Assembly (NCBI GenBank): GCA_020848075.1
Contig: JADLAV010000037.1
Span: forward strand, 1-64,000
Direction of reading: 5' to 3'
DNA length: 64,000 nucleotides
Source of the DNA: Burkholderiales bacterium
GTDB taxonomy: Bacteria > Pseudomonadota > Gammaproteobacteria > Burkholderiales > SG8-39
The notes beneath the pieces were generated by a model. That model did no database searches. It saw nothing but the letters and a program-made list of their open reading frames with translations, and had not been told where the DNA came from. This document shows positions 38,697 through 46,302 of the stretch, piece by piece (the first letter of the stretch is position 1; each line of letters begins with the position of its first letter). The position numbers and the translations under genes were made by a program.

Positions 38697-38915
38697 TCAC
38701 GAGGCGCCCGGTGCCAGCGGGTCCGTGCGGTCGCCAGGCCGGCCACCGCGCCGCGCGAACTCGGCGAGCGCTGCGCGGAATGCAGCGAGCTCGGCCTCCG
38801 GCACCGGCGCGCCGCACTCGTAGCAGCAATTCGTCATGCGATCGAACCAGCGGCAGCCGCACTCGTCGCAGGCGAGCTCGGGCGCGCCAGAGGGGTTGGC
38901 GAAGATCACCGGCAT
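38697..38915 (-). CDS. Small zinc-ribbon-like protein
   Basis: 72 residues. Cys motif 'ACDECGCRWFDRMTNCCYECG' gives CxxCxC and CxxC, likely a zinc ribbon. The ATG at 38915 overlaps the stop of the upstream 158-residue gene by 10 bases, so they are translationally coupled. No function assigned; its position after the flavoenzyme gene suggests a role with it. Confidence 0.6.
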   Translation of the reverse strand: MPVIFANPSGAPELACDECGCRWFDRMTNCCYECGAPVPEAELAAFRAALAEFARRGGRPGDRTDPLAPGAS

Positions 38916-39382
38916 GCCCCCATGAACGCGAGGCCGAGCGAGTCGAGGAAGTCCTCGTAGCCCGCTCGGGCGAGCTCGGCGCGGGTGCGGAAGGTGCAGA
39001 GCATCACGTCGCCGCGGCGAATTCGGCGCTTGAGCCGCCCGAGCGCATCCCCCTCGAGCGCTGCGTAGGCCTCGGCGATCGACTGTGCGTCGGCGAGGAG
39101 CAGGAAATCGGCGCGCGCCTCGCCGAAGCCGCCGATCTGCTCGCAGCGCGCGTGCATCCGGCCCTCGGCCGCTTCCCACGCGAGGAATGGTGCGCCGGCG
39201 GTGCCGAACCGCGCATCGCGCCAACCAGCCGGCTGCCGCCCGGGCGCGAACCCGGTTGGCTCGCGCGGGAGGATGCCGATGCGCGCGCCCGGAGCGAGCT
39301 CGGTGAAGAGCTCGGCATGGCGATCGAGCATGCGCTGCCAGCCGGCGACGTCGGCGAGCATCGTGTTCGCGTCGGACACCAT
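38906..39382 (-). CDS. Hypothetical protein, 158 residues
   Basis: No family recognised. Cytosolic, mostly helical ('MLADVAGWQRMLDRHAELFTEL', 'LAWEAAEGRMHARCEQIGGFGEARADFLLLADA'). Begins 41 bases after the stop of the flavoenzyme gene and is coupled to the zinc-ribbon gene. The three genes probably form one operon with the FAD/FMN reductase. Confidence 0.55.
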   Translation of the reverse strand: MVSDANTMLADVAGWQRMLDRHAELFTELAPGARIGILPREPTGFAPGRQPAGWRDARFGTAGAPFLAWEAAEGRMHARCEQIGGFGEARADFLLLADAQSIAEAYAALEGDALGRLKRRIRRGDVMLCTFRTRAELARAGYEDFLDSLGLAFMGACR

Positions 39383-39422
39383 GTCGGCAATCGGATCTGC
39401 GCGACCGCGGGCGGGTGCGGCG

Positions 39423-41399
39423 CTAGATCCTCGCCCCGAGCCGGTAGCCTTCGTGGATCGCCGCGTCGATGCCGCGCGGAATGAGGGCGTCGCCGCACCC
39501 GTGCAGCTCGTCGATCATCCACTCGAACTCGTGGAAGAGCTCCTGGTTCGATCGGCGTGGCGCGGTGGCGATCACCGTGTCGGCCGGGACGAGACGCGTC
39601 TCGCCCTTCGCGTTCACCACGGTGCAGCCATCGTCCGCCACGCGCGTCACCCGGCTCAGCGTGAGCGTCGTGATCTCGAGCTCGTCGACCCAGGCAGTGT
39701 GGCGCCACTTGAAGGAGGGCATCACGTCGCCGGCGATGCGCTTCTCCGCCTCGACGATGGTGACCTCCGCCCCGCCCTTGCGCAGCGACTCGGCGAGCGT
39801 GAGACCCACCTTGCCGCCGCCGATCACCACGATCCTGCTGCCGACGCTCACCGCACCCTGCGCGACCGCCAGCCCGTCGAGGATCCGCTCGTGGCCCTCG
39901 ATGCCGCGCAGCGCTTCGCGGTCGACGCGCGCGCCGACTGCCACGACCGCCACGTCATACTGGTGCAGGATGCTGCGCATCAGCTTCGCGTTGGCCTCGG
40001 TGCCGAGCCTGAGCTCGACGCCGAGCTTGCGCGCCATCAGCTCGTAGTGGCGCACGATGCTCTCCAGATCGTCGGGGCGCGCGAGATCGCGCGCCGCGTA
40101 GCCGCGGAGGTTGCCGCCGACGTGGTCGGACTTCTCGAAGACCGTCACCTGGTGGCCGCGCTTTGCGGCCGTGATCGCGCACTCCATGCCGGCAGGGCCG
40201 GCGCCGATCACCATCACGCGCTTCTTCACCGCGGCGGGGGTCACGTGGTACTCGGGCTCGACCTCGTGGCCGAGCGCGGGGTTCATGGTGCAGGTGTAGG
40301 GGAGGTCGCGGAAGAGCCGCGAGAGGCAGTTGAGCGAGCCGATGCAGCGGCGCACCTCGTCCAGGCGATCCTCGGCGGCCTTGTGCACGAGCTCGGGATC
40401 CGCCAGCAGCGGCCGGCAGACCTCCCAGAAGTCGAACTCGCCGTCGGCGATGCACTGGTTCGCCATGCGCGGATCGGGCAGCCGCACGCCGAAGGTGATC
40501 GGGACGTTCGGCAGCAGCCTCTTCGCGCGGGCAGCGAGGTAGTTCCAGTGGCCGGGCTGGATGTCGCGGCCGATCGAGGAGTCGGGCGCCTCCTGCCAGC
40601 CCACGGTCACGCTGATCATGTCGACGCCGCAATCGGCGGCCTGCTGCATCAGCTCGAAGCACTCGTCTTCGGTGTTGCCGCCCCAGCGGTCCATCAGCTC
40701 GGCGCCGTTCAGGCGGACGATGAGCGGGTGCTCCGGCGTCGCCTGCTTGATCGCGTCGATCAGCTCGCGCATGAAGCGGCCGCGGTTCTCGAGCGATCCG
40801 CCGTACTCGTCGGTGCGCTGGTTCGTGAACTTGGAGTTGAAGGTGGCGAGCAGATAGCCCATGAAGCTCGTCACCTCGGTTCCGTCGAAGCCGGCCTTGA
40901 TGGAGCGCTTCGCCGCATCGGCGTGCTGGCGCACCATCTCGCGGATCTCCTCCTTGGTGAGCACGCGCGGCGGGCGGAAGTGCGGGAGGGTCTGCGGTAC
41001 GTCCGAGGGCTGGACGCAGTAGCCGAGATCGATGCCGCCGTAGCGCCCGGCGTGCAGGATCTGCTGAATCCCGATCGCGCCCGCGTCGCGGATGTCGCGC
41101 GCGATCTCCTCGAACTGCGGCAGGAACTTGTCGTCGTAGATCGCGACCTGACGGAAGTACGCCTTGCCCTCGCCGAGCGGGTCGGGATAGGCCCCCTGGT
41201 TGGTGATGATGCCGCAGCCGGTCCGCGCGATGACGCGCATGCGGGCGAGCTCGCGCGCGGTGATGAAGCCATCGCGCGTGTTGTAGTTCGAGACGCAGCA
41301 GGCGCCGTACTTGATGCGGTTCGCGCTGGTGAAGCGGCCGATCCGGCCGGTCTGAAAGAGATTCCGGAGCTTCAACTCCCCGGGTCGTGGCGTGGTCAT
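39423..41399 (-). CDS. Dienoyl-CoA-reductase/old-yellow-enzyme family oxidoreductase
   Basis: 658 residues. N-terminal FMN TIM barrel ('NRIKYGACCVSNYNTRDGFITARELARMRVIARTG', 'QILHAGRYGGID', 'ELMDRWGG'), then an Fe-S region and a C-terminal FAD/NAD(P) domain ('VMVIGAGPAGMECAITAAKRGHQVTVFEK', 'IVVIGGGKVGLTLAESL'). It may reduce a dienoyl- or enoyl-CoA, or act as the reductase partner of aryl-CoA hydroxylases, as in 2-aminobenzoyl-CoA monooxygenase/reductase. The Fe-S motif is odd: CIGSLNC...C, where the family usually has CxxCxxxC...C, so one ligand position is Ser and the spacing is one shorter. FNR-type box 85 bases upstream. Confidence 0.82.
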   Translation of the reverse strand: MTTPRPGELKLRNLFQTGRIGRFTSANRIKYGACCVSNYNTRDGFITARELARMRVIARTGCGIITNQGAYPDPLGEGKAYFRQVAIYDDKFLPQFEEIARDIRDAGAIGIQQILHAGRYGGIDLGYCVQPSDVPQTLPHFRPPRVLTKEEIREMVRQHADAAKRSIKAGFDGTEVTSFMGYLLATFNSKFTNQRTDEYGGSLENRGRFMRELIDAIKQATPEHPLIVRLNGAELMDRWGGNTEDECFELMQQAADCGVDMISVTVGWQEAPDSSIGRDIQPGHWNYLAARAKRLLPNVPITFGVRLPDPRMANQCIADGEFDFWEVCRPLLADPELVHKAAEDRLDEVRRCIGSLNCLSRLFRDLPYTCTMNPALGHEVEPEYHVTPAAVKKRVMVIGAGPAGMECAITAAKRGHQVTVFEKSDHVGGNLRGYAARDLARPDDLESIVRHYELMARKLGVELRLGTEANAKLMRSILHQYDVAVVAVGARVDREALRGIEGHERILDGLAVAQGAVSVGSRIVVIGGGKVGLTLAESLRKGGAEVTIVEAEKRIAGDVMPSFKWRHTAWVDELEITTLTLSRVTRVADDGCTVVNAKGETRLVPADTVIATAPRRSNQELFHEFEWMIDELHGCGDALIPRGIDAAIHEGYRLGARI

Positions 41400-41483
41400 G
41401 CCGTCCTCCTCGGTGCCGTCGCCCCGGGGCGCTCCCCCCGTGACGTCCAGCGCCGATGCTCGCCCGGAGGCGCGGCGCCGGCC

Positions 41484-41497
41484 TTGATTCCCGTCAA
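41484..41497. promoter_or_regulatory. FNR/DNR-type box upstream of the flavoenzyme gene
   Basis: TTGAT-TCCC-GTCAA is a near-ideal palindromic FNR/DNR site. It lies 85-98 bases upstream of the flavoenzyme start (41399) and overlaps the stop codon of the Rrf2 gene. Supports anaerobic or NO-dependent expression of the flavoenzyme operon. Confidence 0.65.
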
Positions 41498-41940
41498 ACG
41501 ACGGCCGGCACGGGTGCGGCAGGGCGCACGCTTCGGCGCCCGCGTTCGACCAGCTTGAGCATGGTATCGATGGTGATCGAGCGGAAGGTGGCCCGTGCGA
41601 TTTCGTCGATCTCGGTGAGCACGCGGTCGAGCGCGCGGCCGACTTCGGTCGCGGCCGTGCCCTTGTCCTCCGCGGCGCCGGCGCTGATGTCCTCGAACAG
41701 CTCGATCACGTCCATCAACGTCAGGCGGCGCGCGTTGCCGGCGAACCGATAGCCGCCGCCGACGCCGCGCGCGGACTCCATGATCCCGGCGCGCCCGAGC
41801 TCGCGCAGCACCTTGGCGAGGTGGTGCGGGGACACGCCGTACTTCTCGGCGATCTCGGCCGCGGCGATCTGGCGCTCGGGGTGCGCGGCCGCCTCGAGGA
41901 CGCTCACGAGGGCAAGGCCGGTGCTCTTCTGGAGCTTCAT
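41494..41940 (-). CDS. Rrf2-family transcriptional regulator (BadM-like)
   Basis: 148 residues. Winged-helix Rrf2 fold: 'LVSVLEAAAHPERQIAAAEIAEKYGVSPHHLAKVLRELGRAGIMESARGVGGGYRFA'. Unlike IscR/NsrR it contains no cysteine, so no Fe-S cluster can be bound and it probably senses something else. It starts 4 bases after the GNAT gene. The GNAT-Rrf2 pair recalls the BadL-BadM neighbours of Rhodopseudomonas palustris benzoate degradation (from memory), where BadM represses benzoyl-CoA reductase genes. Confidence 0.85.
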   Translation of the reverse strand: MKLQKSTGLALVSVLEAAAHPERQIAAAEIAEKYGVSPHHLAKVLRELGRAGIMESARGVGGGYRFAGNARRLTLMDVIELFEDISAGAAEDKGTAATEVGRALDRVLTEIDEIARATFRSITIDTMLKLVERGRRSVRPAAPVPAVV

Positions 41941-41944
41941 TCGC

Positions 41945-42466
41945 TCAGTCGATGTCGCTCTCGAGGGCGATGAAGGGGGCCGCCATCATGCCCTGGCTGC
42001 GGAAGAACGAGAGGACGAGGTGGTTATCGCGCGCGACCAGCGTGCGGGCCTTCGTGACGCCCGCCGCGCGGAACGCGGAGTGCAGCGCCTCGAGCAGGCG
42101 CGAGCCGATGCCCGCGAGACGCGCTTCGGGCCGCACCGCAACGCCGAACACCCAGCCGCAGGGCGGCTCGCCGAACTCCCAATCCCGCACCTCGCCGACG
42201 ACGAATCCCTCGACCGCGCCGTCGAGCTCGGCGACGAAAAAGAAACGCTGCCGCCCGCCGCGGGTGCCGTAGCGATGGAAGACCTCGTACCAGTAGTCCG
42301 TCTTCTCGACGCCGGTGACGCGCGCGTCGATCGCGATCACCTGGTCGAGGTCCGCGGTTTGCACCTGCCGTACGCGCAGGGTCTCCGTCGCTGCCTCCGA
42401 CCCAACAGTCGCCCGGGCCATCCCCCCTTCCGGTTCGGAGCGTGCCTCGGTGGTCGAAATCGGCAT
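41945..42466 (-). CDS. GNAT acetyltransferase
   Basis: 173 residues, single GNAT domain. Motif A is 'CGWVFGVAVRPEARLAGIGSRLLEALHSAFRAAG' (acetyl-CoA binding, R/Q-x-x-G-x-G/A), followed by 'VLSFFRSQGM'. Lies 4 bases upstream of the Rrf2 gene on the same strand. Could acetylate an aromatic amine (BadL-like) or a protein lysine such as a CoA ligase. Confidence 0.8.
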   Translation of the reverse strand: MPISTTEARSEPEGGMARATVGSEAATETLRVRQVQTADLDQVIAIDARVTGVEKTDYWYEVFHRYGTRGGRQRFFFVAELDGAVEGFVVGEVRDWEFGEPPCGWVFGVAVRPEARLAGIGSRLLEALHSAFRAAGVTKARTLVARDNHLVLSFFRSQGMMAAPFIALESDID

Positions 42467-42524
42467 TTGGATACGATATTACACGCTCGCGGCATGACCG
42501 CGGGCGATTAACCCCAGTAGGTTG

Positions 42525-42560
42525 ACAGGAATTTCAAAATCGGTATTATAGTACCAAATT
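42525..42560. other. AT-rich promoter region with imperfect palindrome
   Basis: The 167 bases between divergent GNAT genes (42467-42633) contain an unusually AT-rich stretch with GGTATTATAGTACC, an imperfect palindrome centred near 42550. Likely operator or promoter for the tandem-GNAT gene; regulator unknown. Confidence 0.35.
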
Positions 42561-42633
42561 GCCTGAAACCGCGCAAGACGACCGCTGCTGATTGGCGGAT
42601 GATTGCGGCGTAGCGTTCGAACAGGAGGCGAAC

Positions 42634-43791
42634 GTGGTCAAAACCCCAGCCAAGGCGAAAGCCAAATCCCGCGGCAAGTCGTCGGCACCACGGGCGAAAC
42701 CACCGGCGAAAGCGCGCACGCGCTCGGCTCGCGCGGTGGCGCCAGGACGCCTACGCGCCCCGAGCCGGTCGGCCCGGAGTGCGGTCCCGGCCGCGGCGGC
42801 GCTCAAGGTGCGGCGACTCACGCCAAGGGATCTCGACCAGGTGGTCGAGATCGACGCGTCGATCATGGGCCGGTCGCGACGGGTCTATCACGAGCGCCGC
42901 CTGGGCGCTGCGCGGCAGCAACCCGGTTTGCATGTGCAGTTCGGCATCGACGGACCGAAGGGCCTCGCCGGCTACCTGCTTGCGCGGAAGCTGCACGGCG
43001 AATTCGGCCGCGCGGTGCCCGCGTTCCGGCTGGAGATGATGGCGGTGGCCGGGAGCGCCCAGGGGCGCGCCGTCGGCACGGCGCTCATGCGCGCGCTCGA
43101 GGCCGAAGCGCGCAAGCAGGGCGTCCCGGAACTCTGGACGAGCGCCGCGTGGAAGCGCCACGACATGCTGCGGTTCCTGGACCATGCGGGTTTCGAGATC
43201 GGGCGCAACGTGATCGTCGACTGTTCGGTGCACTCCGGCCCGCTGGCGAGTCGCGACTCGCCAGCGGTCGCTGCGCCCGAGGCGACGCGCTGGTCCCAGG
43301 AGATCGACTACAGCGCGCAGCGGGAGAACGACTACGAGGCGCTCGAGCGCGACCAGGCCGACGTGCGCACGCTCAGCATCGACGACCTCTCCGATCTCGT
43401 GCGGATCGACCGGCGCGTCACCGGACAGGATCGCGCCGCCTACGTGAGGCAGCTCGTCGACGAGGCGCTGCACGATTCGGCGGTGCGGGTCTCGCTCACC
43501 GCGCGCGTGGACGGCATCTCCGCCGGATTCGTCGCCGCCCGCGCCGACTTCGGCGACTTCGGCCGCACCGAGCCGGTCGCGGTGCTCGACACGATCGCCG
43601 TGGATCCCGACTACGCGCACCAGGGCGTCGGCCGCGCGCTGCTGTCGCAGCTCTTCGCCAACCTGCAGGCGCTCCGCGTGGAACGCGTCGAGACCGTCGT
43701 CTCGCGCGGGAATTTCGCGCTGCTCGGCTTCCTGTACAAGGTCGGCTTCGAGCAATCGGAGCGGCTCAGCTTCGTCAAGGGCGTCGCCTGA
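42634..43791 (+). CDS. Tandem-GNAT protein with histone-H1-like basic tail
   Basis: 385 residues. Start GTG 42634 follows AGGAGG. The first ~55 residues are Lys/Arg/Ala/Pro-rich ('VKTPAKAKAKSRGKSSAPRA'), like histone-H1 tails. Two GNAT domains follow: domain 1 with 'MMAVAGSAQGRAVGTALMRALEAEARKQG' and 'LDHAGFEIG', domain 2 with 'IAVDPDYAHQGVGRALLSQLFANLQALRVERVETVV' and 'YKVGFEQ'. The basic tail could bind nucleic acid or an acidic partner. Substrate unknown. Divergent from the GNAT-Rrf2 pair and followed by the PaaK-like ligase. Confidence 0.75.
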   Translation: MVKTPAKAKAKSRGKSSAPRAKPPAKARTRSARAVAPGRLRAPSRSARSAVPAAAALKVRRLTPRDLDQVVEIDASIMGRSRRVYHERRLGAARQQPGLHVQFGIDGPKGLAGYLLARKLHGEFGRAVPAFRLEMMAVAGSAQGRAVGTALMRALEAEARKQGVPELWTSAAWKRHDMLRFLDHAGFEIGRNVIVDCSVHSGPLASRDSPAVAAPEATRWSQEIDYSAQRENDYEALERDQADVRTLSIDDLSDLVRIDRRVTGQDRAAYVRQLVDEALHDSAVRVSLTARVDGISAGFVAARADFGDFGRTEPVAVLDTIAVDPDYAHQGVGRALLSQLFANLQALRVERVETVVSRGNFALLGFLYKVGFEQSERLSFVKGVA

Positions 43792-43861
43792 GACGCAGCG
43801 GGCCGGCCCCCCGGCCTCGCACCGGGTGCGATCGATCGACCTGCCGGATGGAGGAGACGCA

Positions 43862-45250
43862 ATGTCGGACGCACTGAGCCACGTCCTCGGGAAGTCGGCG
43901 CGCGAGAGCAGGTTCTGGAACGCGCATGCCGAGACCATGCCGCGCGCGCAGCTCGACGCCCTGCACCTGCAGCGGCTGCAGAAGCTCGCGCACTACGCGT
44001 ACGAACGCAGCCCGTTCTACCGCCGGAAGTTCGACTCGGTCGGGTTGAAGCCCGGGGACATCCGCAGCCTCGAGGACTTCAAGCGCAAGGTGCCGCTCAC
44101 CGACAAGAGCGAGTTCATCGACGAGCAGCTCGAGTCGCCGCCCTACGGCCCCACCGTCGCGCTACCGGACGACTTCATCGTGCATCACTGCGAAACCTCG
44201 GGCTCGACCGGCAAGCCGCTCGCGATCCCGTACTCGATGTACGACACGATCCGCTACGGCGAATCGTGGGCGTTCGGCTACTGGGCGCTCGGCATTCGGC
44301 CGAGCGACTCCTTCTACTTCGCGTTCAGCTGGGGAAATTTCGCGGGGTTCTGGAGCGCGTATTGGGGCGCGCGTCGTCTCGGCTGTCGCGTGATCTCCGG
44401 CGGCGGGCTGGACACCAAGGGCCACATCCAGGCGATCCTTCGCACCCGGCCGACGGTGCTCATCTCGACCCCGACCTTCGCGCTGCGCATGGCCGCGGTC
44501 GCGGCGGAGATGGGGGTCGACGCCGCGAACTCCTCGATCAAGTTCACCTATCACGCAGGCGAGCCTGGCCCGACCGCTCTGCCGGCGATGTGCAGGCAGA
44601 TCGAGGAGGCGTGGGGCGCCAAGGCCGGCGAGCTGCTGGGGATCGCCGAGGTCAACGCTTTCGCGCCCGGCTGTCCGAACGGCGACGGCGTGCACGTGAA
44701 CGAACTCGACAGCTTCACCTGGTCGATCGATCCGCAGACGCTGGAGGAGGTCGCCGAAGGCGAGATCGGCGAGAACGTGATCACGAGTTTCTCCAACGTG
44801 GCCCAGCCGCTGCTCAACTACCGCAGCCATGACCTCGTGCGACGCCGCGTCGGGTGCACGTGCGGCCGCACCTGGGTCAAGTTCGAGGGCTCGGTGCTCG
44901 GGCGCACCGATTTCATGGTGACCGTCCGCGGCACCAACGTCTACCAGACCGCGGTGGAGCACCTGATCGGACAGATCCCGGAGGTGAGCAGCGCCTACGA
45001 GCTGCTGCTCACGCGCGAGGACGAGAACGACGTGATGACGATCCGCTTCGAACCGGTCAAGTCGCTGGCGAGCGACCGCGACGCCTGGGGCGCAATCGAG
45101 CGGCGATTGAGCGACCACATCCACAAGGCGTTGCACGTCCGGCTCAAGACGGTGGCCGTGTCGCCGGAGAGCCTGCCGCGCTACGAGCTGAAGACCAAAC
45201 GGATCATCGACCAGCGGCCGAAGGAGTTCCGCCGCGCGCTCGATCGCTGA
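43862..45250 (+). CDS. Phenylacetate-CoA-ligase family AMP-forming ligase
   Basis: 462 residues. ANL fold of the PaaK type but divergent from the 27-28 kb paralogue: N-terminus 'LQRLQKLAHYAYERSPFYRRKF', P-loop 'HCETSGSTGKPLAIPYS', 'TYHAGEPGPTALPAMCRQIEE', 'LLNYRSHDLVRRRVGCTCGRTWVKFEG', hinge 'GRTDFMVTVRGTNVYQTAVEHLIGQ', and C-terminal 'LPRYELKTKRIIDQRPKEF'. Start ATG 43862 follows GGAG. It is the first catabolic gene of the 43.9-63 kb cluster and would activate the unknown carboxylic acid substrate. Confidence 0.85.
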   Translation: MSDALSHVLGKSARESRFWNAHAETMPRAQLDALHLQRLQKLAHYAYERSPFYRRKFDSVGLKPGDIRSLEDFKRKVPLTDKSEFIDEQLESPPYGPTVALPDDFIVHHCETSGSTGKPLAIPYSMYDTIRYGESWAFGYWALGIRPSDSFYFAFSWGNFAGFWSAYWGARRLGCRVISGGGLDTKGHIQAILRTRPTVLISTPTFALRMAAVAAEMGVDAANSSIKFTYHAGEPGPTALPAMCRQIEEAWGAKAGELLGIAEVNAFAPGCPNGDGVHVNELDSFTWSIDPQTLEEVAEGEIGENVITSFSNVAQPLLNYRSHDLVRRRVGCTCGRTWVKFEGSVLGRTDFMVTVRGTNVYQTAVEHLIGQIPEVSSAYELLLTREDENDVMTIRFEPVKSLASDRDAWGAIERRLSDHIHKALHVRLKTVAVSPESLPRYELKTKRIIDQRPKEFRRALDR

Positions 45251-45260
45251 GGGGATTCCG

Positions 45261-45461
45261 ATGCAGATGCAAGAGCTGATCGCGAAGATACAGGCTGCGC
45301 GCACGCTGATGCAGGCCGCGATGGCCGATTGCGACGCGCCGCAGATCGAGATGATGCTGCGCAACGCCGACATGGAGCTGCACTGGGCACTGTGGAATCT
45401 TGGCGAGCCGGTCGAGCTGCGGCCGGAGGTCGAGTATCCCCAGGCGACGCGGTCGCGGTGA
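45261..45461 (+). CDS. Small 66-residue protein, unknown function
   Basis: Begins 10 bases after the ligase stop, with a GGGG-like ribosome binding site, and ends just before a terminator hairpin. Helical and Met/Ala/Leu-rich ('AARTLMQAAMADCDAPQIEMMLRNADMELHWALWNL'). No signal peptide. Its tight coupling suggests a partner or chaperone of the ligase. No homologue was recognised. Confidence 0.55.
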   Translation: MQMQELIAKIQAARTLMQAAMADCDAPQIEMMLRNADMELHWALWNLGEPVELRPEVEYPQATRSR

Positions 45462-45466
45462 GGGGG

Positions 45467-45493
45467 CAAGGCGTGGCTTGACGCCACGCCTTG
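45467..45493 (+). terminator. Terminator-like hairpin after the ligase operon
   Basis: CAAGGCGTGGC (45467-45477) pairs perfectly with GCCACGCCTTG (45483-45493) across a 5-base loop. No T-run follows. It separates the ligase/66-residue operon from the operator at 45501. Confidence 0.5.
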
Positions 45494-45500
45494 CGGCAAG

Positions 45501-45518
45501 ATACTATCTGGACAGTAT
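45501..45518. promoter_or_regulatory. Candidate TetR operator (left copy)
   Basis: ATACTATCTGGACAGTAT is a near-perfect palindrome 45 bases before the GTG of the PaaA-like gene at 45563. A close copy sits upstream of the second PaaA-like gene near 63063. The TetR gene at 48812 lies in the operon controlled by this site, so it is the likely binder (inference). Confidence 0.6.
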
Positions 45519-45562
45519 GTAAAGCGCTGTCCCGCCCGCTGCCCGACCGCCAGGAGGCCCCA

Positions 45563-46291
45563 GTGGAAACCGCCGCCGCCCCGCCCAGAACCTATTCGGC
45601 GAACGACCCCGGCATGCCGGCCGAGTTCCGCGAGCTGCTCGTCAAGCTGCTGCTGGACGAGCACCTCGAGAACAACGGCAACCCGGAGTACCGGAAGATC
45701 CTCGCCAACATCGCGAACGCGGGGCTGCGATTCGCGCCCGACGGCCGCGCGATGGAGATCGAGGCCGAGATCGTCAAGCAGGAGGTCCATCACGGCAAGA
45801 TCGTCGCGGAGCTGATCGAGGGCCTCGGCGCCAACCCGAATCAGGTGCGTGCGATCAAGCAATACGCGTTCCACATTCCGCTGGAGGACTGGATCGATCT
45901 CGCGTGGTTTCACGCCCTGATCGACCGCGTGGGGCTCTACGTCGGGGTGGAGTGGACCGGCAGCCCCTACGAGCCGCTCGCGACGGTCGCACCGCGCCTG
46001 GAGGCGGACGAGCGGTTCCACACGCGTGCCGGCTTCGCGCATCTGCGGGCGATATGCGCGACGCCCGAGGGCAAGGCCGCCGCGCAGGCGCGCCTCAGGA
46101 AGTGGTGGCCGGCGGCGCTCGACATGTTCGGCCGCTCCGACTCGAAGAACTCCCCGCTCTACGTGAGGTGGGGCATCAAGACCCACGAGAACGAGATGCT
46201 GCGGCAGAAGTACATCGCCGAGGCGGTACCCGAGATCACCAGGCTCGGGCTCGAGGTTCCCGACAATCTCGCCAATCGGCGGTTCCTCTAG
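45563..46291 (+). CDS. PaaA-like di-iron oxygenase family protein (1)
   Basis: 242 residues. Ferritin-like, related to PaaA/PaaC of the phenylacetyl-CoA epoxidase. Candidate iron ligands: Glu near 33-36 (DEHLE), Glu74-x-x-His77 (EVHH) and Glu150-x-x-His153 (ERFH), both ExxH motifs. C-terminal family block 'RLRKWWPAALDMFGRSDSKNSPLYVRWGIKTHENEMLRQKYI'. Shorter than E. coli PaaA (about 309), lacking the C-terminal tail. GTG 45563 with AGGAGG upstream. No PaaB/D/E-like genes adjacent. Likely oxygenates the CoA ester or its product. Confidence 0.8.
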   Translation: METAAAPPRTYSANDPGMPAEFRELLVKLLLDEHLENNGNPEYRKILANIANAGLRFAPDGRAMEIEAEIVKQEVHHGKIVAELIEGLGANPNQVRAIKQYAFHIPLEDWIDLAWFHALIDRVGLYVGVEWTGSPYEPLATVAPRLEADERFHTRAGFAHLRAICATPEGKAAAQARLRKWWPAALDMFGRSDSKNSPLYVRWGIKTHENEMLRQKYIAEAVPEITRLGLEVPDNLANRRFL

Positions 46292-46302
46292 GGGCGGGCG
46301 CA

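Noticed and set aside
42525..42560. Third copy of the TetR operator before the tandem-GNAT gene
   Set aside because: GGTATTATAGTACC shares AT content and partial symmetry but not the TATC-yGGA core of the two matched sites.
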